40,832 nucleotides of DNA from Rhizomucor pusillus (lineage: Eukaryota > Mucoromycota > Mucoromycetes > Mucorales > Lichtheimiaceae). Made by a program: the position numbers and the translations under genes. Shown here piece after piece: positions 1 to 10,407 of this stretch (positions are counted from its first letter, which is position 1; each line of letters starts with the position of its first letter). Below the pieces are notes generated by a model. That model had not been told where the DNA came from. It searched no databases and saw only the letters and a list, made by a program, of their open reading frames with translations. Location of the stretch: positions 892 through 41,723 of the forward strand of contig FWWN02000602.1 of NCBI GenBank assembly GCA_900175165.2, in the 5' to 3' direction.

Positions 1-757
1 AAGAAGGCTAAAAGAGTTGAAGAAAAACTCACAGAAGAGGAAGGTCGGTGGCAATTACTTTCCGTCCTTTGGATTCTACCATTGTAAACATTACTTTGTC
101 ATAGCTGCATGTCAAAATCTCTGAAGAAGCTGAAGACGGAGGACGGTGTTACTCACCATGGCATCCTGGATGGCTAAACCTGTGGAATGCTGTGGAATAG
201 GAACACCAATGCCTCGAAGAATATGTACTTCATTGCAAGAAAAGTCTGGGAGGGCTTTGGTCACCCCAAGCCTTCTGTAGACTAAATCGATCCACCACTG
301 CGAATGTGGGACCCGAAAGGGTTTAGGTTTTTACGGTAAGCCTTGCAGTTCATCCTGGATTCTGAATATTATTGAGGTACTAATATTGAGACTGTTTCTC
401 TTTAGATGACTAGGTAAGTAAGAGAGGATACAAGCCTATAATACCTGGATTTTTTACTGTTTGACCCGGTTGGCAACTGCACTACATGGCAAATTTGAAC
501 CAATATGGTAAGTTTTCGTCGTCCTTAGATCGACAAGAATATTTATTAATTTGGTTCCAAAGGTTTAAATTTGCCTTGATTGTCGTGCAATTTGATGCTC
601 CAAACGCCAACTGTTTTTAAGTATGCAGTAATTGGTTTTCAGACGCGAGAGTTGGAAATTCGGAGTACGAAATTAACGCTTGGTATAAAACTTCGAAGGG
701 TTTCGGTGCAGACAGGTTCCTTCCCTTTCGTTCACTCGAAGAAGGTGAGAATTCATG
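1..757. other. Left-edge spacer upstream of TEF1; possible gene remnant on the minus strand
   Basis: No complete gene is visible. On the minus strand, roughly 345 down to 145, an open stretch reads PFRVPHSQWWIDLVYRRLG and ends at a good donor (gtgagt). The paired tryptophans followed by a hydrophobic segment recall REG-2/HDHD3-like HAD hydrolases, but the residues after it do not continue that family convincingly, and stops close the following frames. It could be one exon of a gene running off the left edge, or a decayed copy. The rest (about 360-757) is AT-rich and presumably holds the TEF1 promoter. Confidence 0.3.
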
Positions 758-787
758 TCCATCCATTATCCATCCATTATCCATCCG
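758..787 (+). repeat. Short tandem repeat in the TEF1 promoter
   Basis: The 11-base unit TCCATCCATTA occurs twice in tandem, followed by a partial third copy (TCCATCCG). It ends about 90 bases before the TEF1 start codon. It may be a factor-binding array or a simple microsatellite. Confidence 0.8.
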
Positions 788-875
788 TCGATAAAAACGA
801 CGAGAATGGATGCAAATCCTCATCCAAACCACAGAGATACTCACACACTATAAATTTTTCTAGCCAAGTACCGTC

Positions 876-2459
876 ATGGGTAAGGAGAAGACTCACGTTA
901 ACGTCGTCGTTATTGGTCACGTCGATTCCGTAAGTATCTGATTGAGCACTGCCATGGCAACCAGATGCTAATTTCCATTGCAGGGCAAGTCCACCACCAC
1001 TGGTCACTTGATCTACAAGTGCGGTGGTATTGACAAGCGTACCATCGAAAAGTTCGAGAAGGAAGCTGCTGAACTTGGCAAGGGCTCTTTCAAGTACGCC
1101 TGGGTTCTTGACAAGCTCAAGGCTGAACGTGAGCGTGGTATCACCATCGATATCGCCCTCTGGAAGTTCGAAACCCCCAAGTACCACGTCACTGTCATTG
1201 ATGCCCCTGGTCACAGAGATTTCATCAAGAACATGATTACTGGTACTTCCCAGGCTGACTGCGGTATCTTGATTATCGCCGCCGGTACTGGTGAATTCGA
1301 AGCTGGTATTTCCAAGGATGGTCAGACCCGTGAGCACGCTTTGCTCGCCTTCACCCTTGGTGTCCGTCAGCTTATTGTCGCCATCAACAAGATGGACTCC
1401 ACCAAGTACTCTGAGGCTCGTTACAACGAAATCGTCAAGGAAGTCTCTACCTTCATCAAGAAGATCGGTTACAACCCCAAGGCTGTTCCTTTCGTCCCCA
1501 TCTCTGGCTGGAACGGTGACAACATGTTGGAGGAATCTCCCAACATGCCCTGGTTCAAGGGATGGACCAAGGAAACCAAGGCCGGCAACAAGACTGGCAA
1601 GACCTTGTTGGAAGCTATTGACAACATTGATCCCCCAGTCCGTCCTGTTGACAAGCCCCTCCGTCTTCCTCTCCAGGATGTCTACAAGATTGGTGGTATC
1701 GGTACCGTCCCTGTCGGTCGTGTCGAAACTGGTACCATCAAGGCTGGTATGGTCGTCACCTTCGCTCCTGCCAACGTGACCACTGAAGTCAAGTCCGTCG
1801 AAATGCACCACGAACAGCTCGCTGAGGGTGTTCCCGGTGACAACGTCGGTTTCAACGTCAAGAACGTTTCCGTCAAGGATATCCGCCGTGGTAACGTCTG
1901 CTCTGACTCCAAGAACGACCCCGCCAAGGAGTCCGCTTCCTTCACTGCTCAGGTCATCGTCTTGAACCACCCTGGTCAGATCTCCGCTGGTTACTCTCCT
2001 GTCTTGGATTGCCACACTGCTCACATTGCATGCAAGTTCGCTGAGCTTCTTGAGAAGATTGACCGTCGTTCTGGGTAAGTTGAAAAAAATTTGGAGGTCG
2101 GAGGTTAAAATGTCGAAATTGCCATGGTTACCTGAAATTGTCATGACTACGCACTTGTTTAACCTTCCTGAGCCTCTTGGATTGTTTACATTTGTTTACT
2201 TACCTTGCTTTGCTTTCGGTAAATTAGTAAGAAATTGGAGGACAGCCCGAAGGCCGTTAAGTCTGGCGATTCCGCTATTGTCAAGATGATTCCTACCAAG
2301 CCCATGTGCGTTGAAGCATACACTGAATATCCTCCTCTTGGCCGTTTCGCCGTCCGTGACATGCGTCAAACCGTCGCCGTCGGTGTCATCAAGTCCGTCG
2401 AGAAGGTCGACAAGTCTGGCAAGGTCACCAAGGCTGCCCAGAAGGCTTCCAAGAAATAA
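876..2459 (+). CDS. TEF1: Translation elongation factor 1-alpha (eEF1A)
   Basis: This is the cytosolic GTPase that delivers aminoacyl-tRNA to the ribosomal A site. Three exons (876-929, 984-2074, 2228-2459) join into 458 aa, the normal fungal length. The G1 P-loop GHVDSGKST is cut by intron 1 after GHVDS. Also visible are DAPGH (G3), NKMD (G4), the switch-I stretch ERERGITID, and the C-terminal [18 protein letters not shown] block. The tail is lysine-rich. Codon use is strongly biased to C-ending codons, as expected for a very highly expressed gene, and this creates a long spurious antisense frame. A TATAAAT at 849-855 lies only 21 bases before the ATG, so either the leader is very short or another core promoter is used. 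A likely polyadenylation signal (AATAAA) lies near 2529. Identification is certain. Confidence 0.99.
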
Positions 2460-3458
2460 ATTATTTCAATGGAACCGCTTTCTTAACGTATTCCTTGCTG
2501 AAAAAGGACAGTGCTCCTTTTTGTTGAAAAATAAAACTTGGCTTAATGTAAAGTACTATTTGTTGGTCTTTAATGTTGTGTTCCTGGTATATTGGTTGTT
2601 GTGAAGGATTGTTATGTTTTCTTCTACGATATTTGGATTGAGTCGTACACTGAATACGATGGGTATGGCAAGCCAGCCAGCTTAGCTAACCACATTTGCA
2701 GAGAATCCCAGGGGTAAGCTCGGAACCCCGTAATTTTATCTGCTTGACCTGCATAATGACATACTTTCCAATAGAGTAAGCTTACATCACAAGACGCAAT
2801 TGATTGTTCAGACTGTCGCTACACCTTTGTCATTTGAAGGCTATTGCCTCTTATGTACAGTGTACGAGATTAGCGCGGATGCATTTATAGTTTTAACTCA
2901 AGGACCAGAAATCCGCCGCTAGTCGTCGGCCAAAAGTGAAGAATAGCAATCAGCCTGGACATCAGCAGCTATCATGCATGACCTTCGGAAAGGCGTGGGT
3001 GCCTCTACGTACACCCAACTTTCGTATTTACAGAAACGTCTATAGATTTTGAGTCTTGTAAAAGACAATGAGCATCCCAAGCAAAGAGATCACGACAATC
3101 TTGCTATCGAGTCACTGTGAGACTCCAACGTACGATTACATGGATCCAATGGACAGATACGATATAGAACCAGTTAATGAGAGCAAAAGCGTTGTTTCCC
3201 ACCGAAAGCAACGATTGAATGAATTTCGCAGAAGTGCGAATAACAATCTGTACTTTTGAGCCTATTTTTTTTTTTTTTCCGTGAACTGTTTACACAATGC
3301 TGTGCTAGGTACTATTTCAGTTCCAGTTACTCAGAACATAACAACAACGAGCATGTTTGTCCTGCAACTCTATGTATTAGATTTGCTATTTTTGATACGT
3401 TTGCCGTGGATAGAAAGAAGCAGGAGTCTGAAGTATATCAACAGGAGTCTTTTGAAAC
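2460..3458. other. Intergenic spacer between TEF1 and the secreted protein gene
   Basis: It holds the TEF1 3' UTR and AT-rich DNA. An ATG-initiated 63-codon frame at 3068-3259 (+) resembles nothing recognised and has no clear promoter. I see no other gene, RNA or repeat. Confidence 0.6.
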
Positions 3459-3465
3459 TATAAAA
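3459..3465 (+). promoter_or_regulatory. TATA box of the secreted cysteine-rich protein gene
   Basis: TATAAAA lies 49 bases before the start codon, ordinary spacing for a short 5' leader. It supports the downstream ATG rather than the longer in-frame opening that begins before the box. Confidence 0.65.
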
Positions 3466-3513
3466 GCAGACGCAGGTCCACCTTTGTTGTCTCTATCAAT
3501 TCGCTTTGTTACC

Positions 3514-3798
3514 ATGTTCAAGTCACTCCTAATAGCTACTCTGGTTTTGGCCACGGCACTCGCTTTATTTTCAAATCTACAAGCATATGCCGCCAAACAA
3601 GAAGAGAACCGTTGCTTCTGTAAACCGCACAACCACTTTGCCTTCATGTACGCCGCAGAGGAAACCAAGGAGTGCTGCGTATCCGGACGTTTCGATGAAA
3701 AGGCAAAAGACTGCTTCATCGGTCAAGACGGCGCCGAGGTTGATCAGTTCATATGTTGCTGTGATAACAAGAGTGGCTACAATGGAGAATGCAAATAA
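3514..3798 (+). CDS. Small secreted cysteine-rich protein
   Basis: An intronless 94-residue protein of unknown function. Residues 1-27 form a classical signal peptide: MFK, then a long Leu/Ala/Val core ending in AYA-A. The mature part of about 67 residues has nine cysteines in the order C-x-C-x17-CC-x11-C-x13-CCC-x9-C, close to the C terminus, so it is probably a disulphide-stabilised extracellular or cell-wall protein. The odd Cys number leaves one free thiol or an intermolecular bridge. The start is chosen because a TATA box lies just upstream; the open frame extends to 3256 but would place the signal peptide internally. The layout resembles the broad class of fungal small secreted proteins. 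No named family is recognised and no activity is implied. Confidence 0.8.
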   Translation: MFKSLLIATLVLATALALFSNLQAYAAKQEENRCFCKPHNHFAFMYAAEETKECCVSGRFDEKAKDCFIGQDGAEVDQFICCCDNKSGYNGECK

Positions 3799-4463
3799 AT
3801 CTCGTGAAACTAGCGTGTATAGAGCGCTTTTGCTGTTCTTTTTCTTTTGAATTATTTACAAGTTGACTTATATAAATGTTTGCATTATTGTAGAGCAAGG
3901 ATACTCTTGATCTATAATACTAAAGGTTCAAAATATCAAAGATGGGCTCGAGCGTATGTGAAGAACACTGGACTGTTTGAAGCACGGAGCCATTTAATTT
4001 CGTCGTAAAGGGGCCCATGAGTAAAACGCATAGTCGTACAGAGCTCCTTTAGCGGTTCTCTGTTTCAATTTAAGCACTGTCCGCAGCCAGAGTTTCGGTG
4101 TGTATAAGACTACAATGCAGACGGATTCGCCTGTCACCTACTTTCGATCACGTAACAGGACCAACTTGGTAGCGCACTATTACGCTGCGCAGCAGGTTGT
4201 GGATGAGAGAAAGAAGCTTGGTGGGGCCAGAGGGTGCATTTCAGGCACCATCCGTTCCCCTTCTAGAAAAGGTGTCGTCCTAATTTCAGTGCTACGGTGC
4301 TCTGCCAAATTTCTTCAGTGGGGCTGAGCTGCTGCAGCCTCCGCAAATCAATTAAGATATCATCACAGCGGGCATAAACGACACACTTTCCCGCTGATGA
4401 TTGCGTGATGAAATGCATGCAGGGCGCTGGGTACGTTGTCGATGCTTTTTACATATGTACATC
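3799..4463. other. Intergenic spacer
   Basis: It contains the 3' end of the secreted-protein transcript and about 600 bases without a supported gene. A 75-codon frame at 4100-4327 lacks coding character. Nothing else is recognised. Confidence 0.55.
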
Positions 4464-4468
4464 GCAGA

Positions 4469-4501
<33 letters not shown>
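4464..4501 (+). repeat. CAG/CAA-rich microsatellite
   Basis: Imperfect trinucleotide run (GCA-GAA and CAG/CAA units) about 180 bases upstream of the membrane-protein start. It is probably in promoter or 5' UTR sequence and is not part of a supported reading frame. Confidence 0.75.
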
Positions 4502-4502
<1 letters not shown>

Positions 4503-4683
4503 TCTGATCGGCAGCTCATTTTAATACAGAAAAGAACTCTGTTTTGTGGCGCACGTCCGAGGATTCCTTAAAGAGCATGTATCACGAACCGAGAAAAGAA
4601 AAAAGATTTGCTCCCTCATTTCTGCATTTCCCTTTCTTTCGTTTTTCTCGTTTTCTTTTACTTGATCTCAGTATCCATTTTAC

Positions 4684-6756
4684 ATGGATCGGTCAACGCA
4701 TACCAGCGAAGATACCATTGTCAAGTCACCGCTGACTTCAACCACCACCGGTCGAGCGACGAGACCGGAACTTTCGGCATCCAAATCTTTATCATTCAAA
4801 TCGATTAAAAGCATTGATCGACAGGTAACGTGATGATGAAATAGCTTGCAAACTTCGAGGCAAAATAACAGTTTATCTAATTGTCAGCATGGATGCTTTT
4901 TATAGGCAGCTCATGAATACTCGATCATCGGCTTCATGCCGGCACTCAACATCATTTGCACAGTTGTTCTGACAGGCGTTCTTATTTACATCTACGTCCG
5001 TGCGGACGGTATGCCCATTACTTCCACCCTAGCAGGTCTGCACATTCCAACACTGATATCTTTTATGATGACCCTGATAAAGATGTTTGTTGCGGGCGGT
5101 ATCGGTTAGTAAGTCATTTGGATGTGATTGTTGCAACTCGAGTATACAGAAAGGAGTTAACCACGATTTCGCATCAGTGCCTTGTCTGAACACAAGTGGA
5201 TCCGCTTGCAAGATGGCGCGAAACTTGGACTGTTGGATGTCTACGATGCATGCACCCGAGGTCTTGGTGGCATGGTTAAAGTGATTACAGCTATCCGATT
5301 GGATTCAGTGCTGGCACCAGCTGTATGTGATCTGTACCTAAAGTATATGCGTAAAAAAGCTAATTCGACGCGGGTTCCTGTTTAGATAATCTTCCAAATC
5401 GGTCTCGTCGTGATGGGTCCAGCTTCGCAGCAAATTTTAACAGCTCAAACTGGTTCTGAATGCCATCCCGGCGAAGCTACGATGCGATACACTAATGTCA
5501 GCCAAGAATCACTCGTGAGCAGCGGCTTGACGCAATACGATTTTCGAACTTTGACAGGCGTTCAAGCCAGCTATCTCGTATCGCTGGGATACAGTCTGGC
5601 AGGAAATGACTGGTATATACCTACCAATTTTAACTGTCCCGTTCAAGCATCAAATTGCACCTACAATGATATTGAGATCATACACACCAAGCCGACGTGC
5701 CACCTAGGCGATTACAACACAACCATGTTTGTAGATCCAGACGCGCAGAATACGACCATAACACCCGCGAAAAAGTATGGTTACAGCAGCGATTATCTAG
5801 CATACAAAGATCCTACTGTTCCCCAGTTCCGATACGATGCTTCGATGCTGCACCGTACCTACGCTGATTTCTTCAACCGCACCAACGTGCAACCAAACAT
5901 GACGTATGACCCGTCCAACTTGCAGTATGTCGGTAATCAGACGTTTGTCGCTTTGACAAATCAAGGCAAGATAAATCTCTTGACGACAGAAAGCGACAAA
6001 ATCAGCGTGCATATATGTACTTTATCCAGCTATCTAAATCTCACATCCACCACAGTCTCGGGTAGAGATTGGTGGACCAATGTAACCAACACGACTCCTA
6101 TCAACATCGATTACAACAAACTCATCAACAACTCGTACTGGGCTTCTGGATCAAGCACTCCAAGCGACTTGATTATGCTCAATGCGTATGCGATACAAAT
6201 GACGCTTGTAGCACAGCTCGTCAATATTCGCAAATGGGAGCTTCTGGAGATTGTTCGAAGCTGGAAGCACGACGCCGACGAGAATAACAGGAATAACATT
6301 GAGGCATTTTCGGGCGATCTCTTCAAGAAGGCCGACCAGCTGCTTATGTTGGGACGCCCAGAAGCCCTCGGACCGATCAGTGGCACGGCGTGCTACGATA
6401 TACCAATGTCATACCACTTGAATCCTGCTGCTTACTATACCCTCTGTCTTGTGCTCTTGATCCCGTTGGCATGGTGGGTGTGCGTGTGGATGCTTGCGCT
6501 GCACAGAGCCGACGGTGTCTCGCGCGGCAACTCGCAGATAGCGCTGCTGGTTACTGGCCTAACCAAGGCAGCTCGAAGAAAATTCAAGGGTTACTCGCAC
6601 GCAGACTCAACAACTGTTTTCAACCACGCAACAAAAGTCGACATTGTCTTTGGAGAAACATATTCAAGATCGCACAGGAGAGGCCACGTTGCCTTTGGTT
6701 TACCAGATGAACTTGCTCCTATCAAGCAAAGAAGACGTTCGTTACCAAGAGTTTAA
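4684..6756 (+). CDS. Multi-pass membrane glycoprotein, function unknown
   Basis: Four exons (4684-4824, 4906-5108, 5178-5322, 5386-6756) give 619 aa. The first about 50 residues are Ser/Thr/Lys-rich and presumably cytosolic. Hydrophobic spans follow near 54-78, 95-116 and 155-177. Then comes a polar domain of about 335 residues with at least ten N-x-S/T sequons and several cysteines, a fourth span near 512-535 (LCLVLLIPLAWWVCVWMLAL), and a basic tail ending in RRRSLPRV. An even number of spans puts both ends on the same side and the glycosylated domain outside or in a lumen. The topology recalls the fungal DUF3176-type membrane proteins, but I cannot confirm that family. The upstream exons are supported by clean GT..AG pairs that keep phase. 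The gene converges on the next one, with 104 bases between stops. Confidence 0.8.
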
Positions 6757-6860
6757 CTAGATAATAACAATAATTCTTCAATCCTATGTACATTTTTTTG
6801 TTTGCTATTAATCACAAATGCAACTTTTTTCTCTTTTCCATTGATTGCAATGAGCTTAAA

Positions 6861-7397
6861 TTAGTCAACAGGAATATCGACCACAGTGCCATCTGGCTTT
6901 TCATGTTTGCGGAACCAGTTTACGCTCCTAGTTTCCAAGTCTTGAACGCTTTGAACAGGCTCTTGGTCAGCCTTGACCTAAATATATAACACAATACGTC
7001 AATGAATCGACAGTCACGGGGATATACGTATGATGAACTTAACGCATGCTTCGCTCTCTGAAGCCAACTTTTCGTTCCATCGAGGGGCCGAAGTCATAAG
7101 ATTGCCCGTAGTGTCGGCCGCAGGTTGCTCAGCAGCACCTGTTGTTACACTCTGGTTAATTCGAGATAAACTTTACAACGAAATTGTCGCTCGTACATAC
7201 GTCCAGCAGGGTAGTTTTCAACGTGAGATTTGTCTTGCATATTGCCACTAAAGGATCCTTTAGAACCTTACTGAAAAAGCACAAGTTTAATGGAGAGATG
7301 GGTTTCTTTACCGTTCCAAAGATGACAGAGCTCTCAGGGAGCGTGGTCTCAAGATAGCATTGCAGCGCGTCAAAGCAGACACTTTTTTAGGTAGCAT
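6861..7397 (-). CDS. Small mitochondrial protein (putative), conserved C-terminal motif
   Basis: Four exons (7397-7312, 7247-7201, 7138-7044, 6977-6861) encode 114 aa. The N terminus (MLPKKVSALTRCNAILRPRS, then LRALSSLER) is Arg/Lys/Leu/Ser-rich without acids, a typical matrix-targeting presequence. The mature part is polar, with APRWNEKLASESEACVKADQ in the middle and FRKHEKPDGTVVDIPVD at the end. I have an impression of similar RWxExLASxSEAxVKA segments in other small fungal proteins but cannot name the family or function. The introns are short and phases agree (2, 1, 0). A shorter alternative start exists inside exon 2 (ATG at 7241), which would lose the presequence. It lies head-to-tail behind PP2A, 250 bases away. 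Confidence 0.72.
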
Positions 7398-7647
7398 CGG
7401 TAACTAGAATGGTCTTATTTTCAAAGGAGGAGTAGACAAGTGAAAAAAGGGAAGAAAAAACAGCAGCAAAGTTGATATTTATGCAAAAAGTTGACACTCG
7501 GAAAGACAGTGATTGGCTGGTCTGAAACATCGATAAGGATATTGGTCCGATTTCTTTTTTTCTTTTTTTCCAGGTTTTCATGGGGGTTATCTCGCGCTGT
7601 AATGTATATATACGTGTGTTTGTGTGTGTTCCTTTTCAGGCTTTTGT

Positions 7648-8930
<1,283 letters not shown>

Positions 8931-10298
8931 CGTTCGTTATCACTACTATATATACAGAGGCAAGATGGGATAGAGATGATGACGGTGTTGGATTCGAGAC
9001 AAAGGAATTTTACAGATCAGAGCAAGTGGAGCAGCCAGGCGAACGGACGTGTCTCCTCTTTTGTTGAAAAGGGAAAGCGAAATCTGGAATACAATTTTCG
9101 CTCGATTGATGATTTTTTTCCTGCCACTTCCGAGTCATCATACAGATATTCACACATCGAAAGCACAGCCTCAAGTAAAACATCTTGATAAATATGTAAG
9201 CTACTGAGACTAGTTTGCTTGTACTTTCACGTTGTCGTAATAAGGAATATGTATGTTTTGTAAGCTAAAAAATCATATGCTTGCTTTTATCAAACTCTTT
9301 CTCGTACTAGCGCTAAAGACATTCGAATAGCGACAATTTTGGGTATGTATAATCGTTTGCCGTCTATTTCACCTTTGGATCCACTTGTCTTAGAAACAGA
9401 ATATACCAAGCCATTTGGATGTTATTCCATATGTAATCCTTGGTCACAGAGAAGGTTCAGAGAAGTGATGTTTGCGATATTATGATATAATACAAACTCA
9501 TTTATTTGTAGACGTTCCCTCACAGCTTCGCAGCAAATTCAAGTGGGACGTGAACATTGACAAGAGTTTCAAAGTCTTTGTCAGAGCTACTGTAGTATGT
9601 AACTTTCAGTTTTCAAGTCTATCTGAACGTAGTCTCGACATATATGTTCCTCACGGCTTTCATCGTGGCAGACTGTAGTATATCTGCTAAAATGTCTACA
9701 ATACCTCCATCTGATACATACATTTTTTACAACTTTTCGTACTCGAATCGACCCTGGGGCTTCGTAAACGCTAATCCCTACTGATCATTCAATGCACTTA
9801 AAACAGCTAATTCAGGTATAAAGACGTGTGAGATATGTAACCTTCTGTCGATCTTTTCACTTTATACTTACATACGGTTTATTCCGTAAGTTCTGTTTAC
9901 CGTGATGCGTATGGCATCGAGAGGTGATATGTGCTATGCTGTTAGATACATGGCTCTCACGAAAAGCAACGAAAAGCGCCAACCATGGATGGTATGAAAA
10001 GTTCCGGTGTATTCTGCAAAGCAAGATGCTGAGCAAAAGAAAAGTTGGTACATAGACATCGACGGCGCTCGTCAGACTTTGTAACAATGCAGGAAAACGA
10101 GAAATACATACCCATGTTGCTATCGTTTTAGGTAGCTGGGTCGTGAGCCATATATCTGACCAGACCGAAAACATATTTGGAAGCATCATCTGTCTGCTGC
10201 ACCTTTCTCTGAAAGAACAAAGAGGGTGGCTGTACATGTTTCCAGGCCTTCCGATCGACGGGAAGACTCGTGATCCAAGCGCATCCTCGTCCTTCCGG
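8931..10298. other. Divergent intergenic region between PP2A and the monooxygenase
   Basis: About 1.4 kb separates two divergent genes. Several short frames occur, the longest at 9857-10330 on the minus strand, but that one opens with GTG and has no recognised content. No RNA gene or mobile element is seen. Confidence 0.6.
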
Positions 10299-10333
10299 TC
10301 GGTGACCGGCACAAATGAATTACCGGTCACCGA
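10299..10333. promoter_or_regulatory. Paired palindromic sites (two CGG-N3-CCG) in the monooxygenase promoter
   Basis: An 11-base inverted repeat (arms 10299-10309 and 10323-10333, 13-base spacer) is perfect. Each arm also contains its own palindrome: CGGTGACCG at 10300-10308 and CGGTCACCG at 10324-10332, with centres 24 bases apart. Inverted CGG triplets are the usual binding element of fungal Zn2Cys6 activators. The pair ends 17 bases before a TATA box. This makes it a good candidate control site for the adjacent oxygenase; the regulator is unknown. Confidence 0.55.
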
Positions 10334-10349
10334 ACTCTCAGATCACGCA

Positions 10350-10356
10350 TATAAAT
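10350..10356 (+). promoter_or_regulatory. TATA box of the monooxygenase gene
   Basis: TATAAAT lies 58 bases before the start codon and directly downstream of the palindromic sites. Confidence 0.6.
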
Positions 10357-10407
10357 TCACAGTGTAAAAGTTTGAACTGCTTCAACACCTCTTGCATATC
10401 CAGACCA

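Noticed and set aside
486..632. Plus-strand ATG with GTAAGT donor and CTTAG acceptor giving a 37-residue peptide starting MANLNQY
   Set aside because: The implied intron is only 21 bases, too short for normal splicing.
777..2144. 455-codon open frame antisense to TEF1
   Set aside because: It is the mirror of the extreme codon bias of EF-1alpha; long antisense frames are a known artefact of such genes and this one shows no domain or promoter.
3068..3259. 63-codon ATG frame upstream of the secreted protein
   Set aside because: No homology impression, no TATA or splice support; length is compatible with chance.
9857..10330. 157-codon minus-strand frame upstream of the monooxygenase
   Set aside because: It opens with GTG, covers the promoter and palindromes of the neighbouring gene, and shows no recognisable content.
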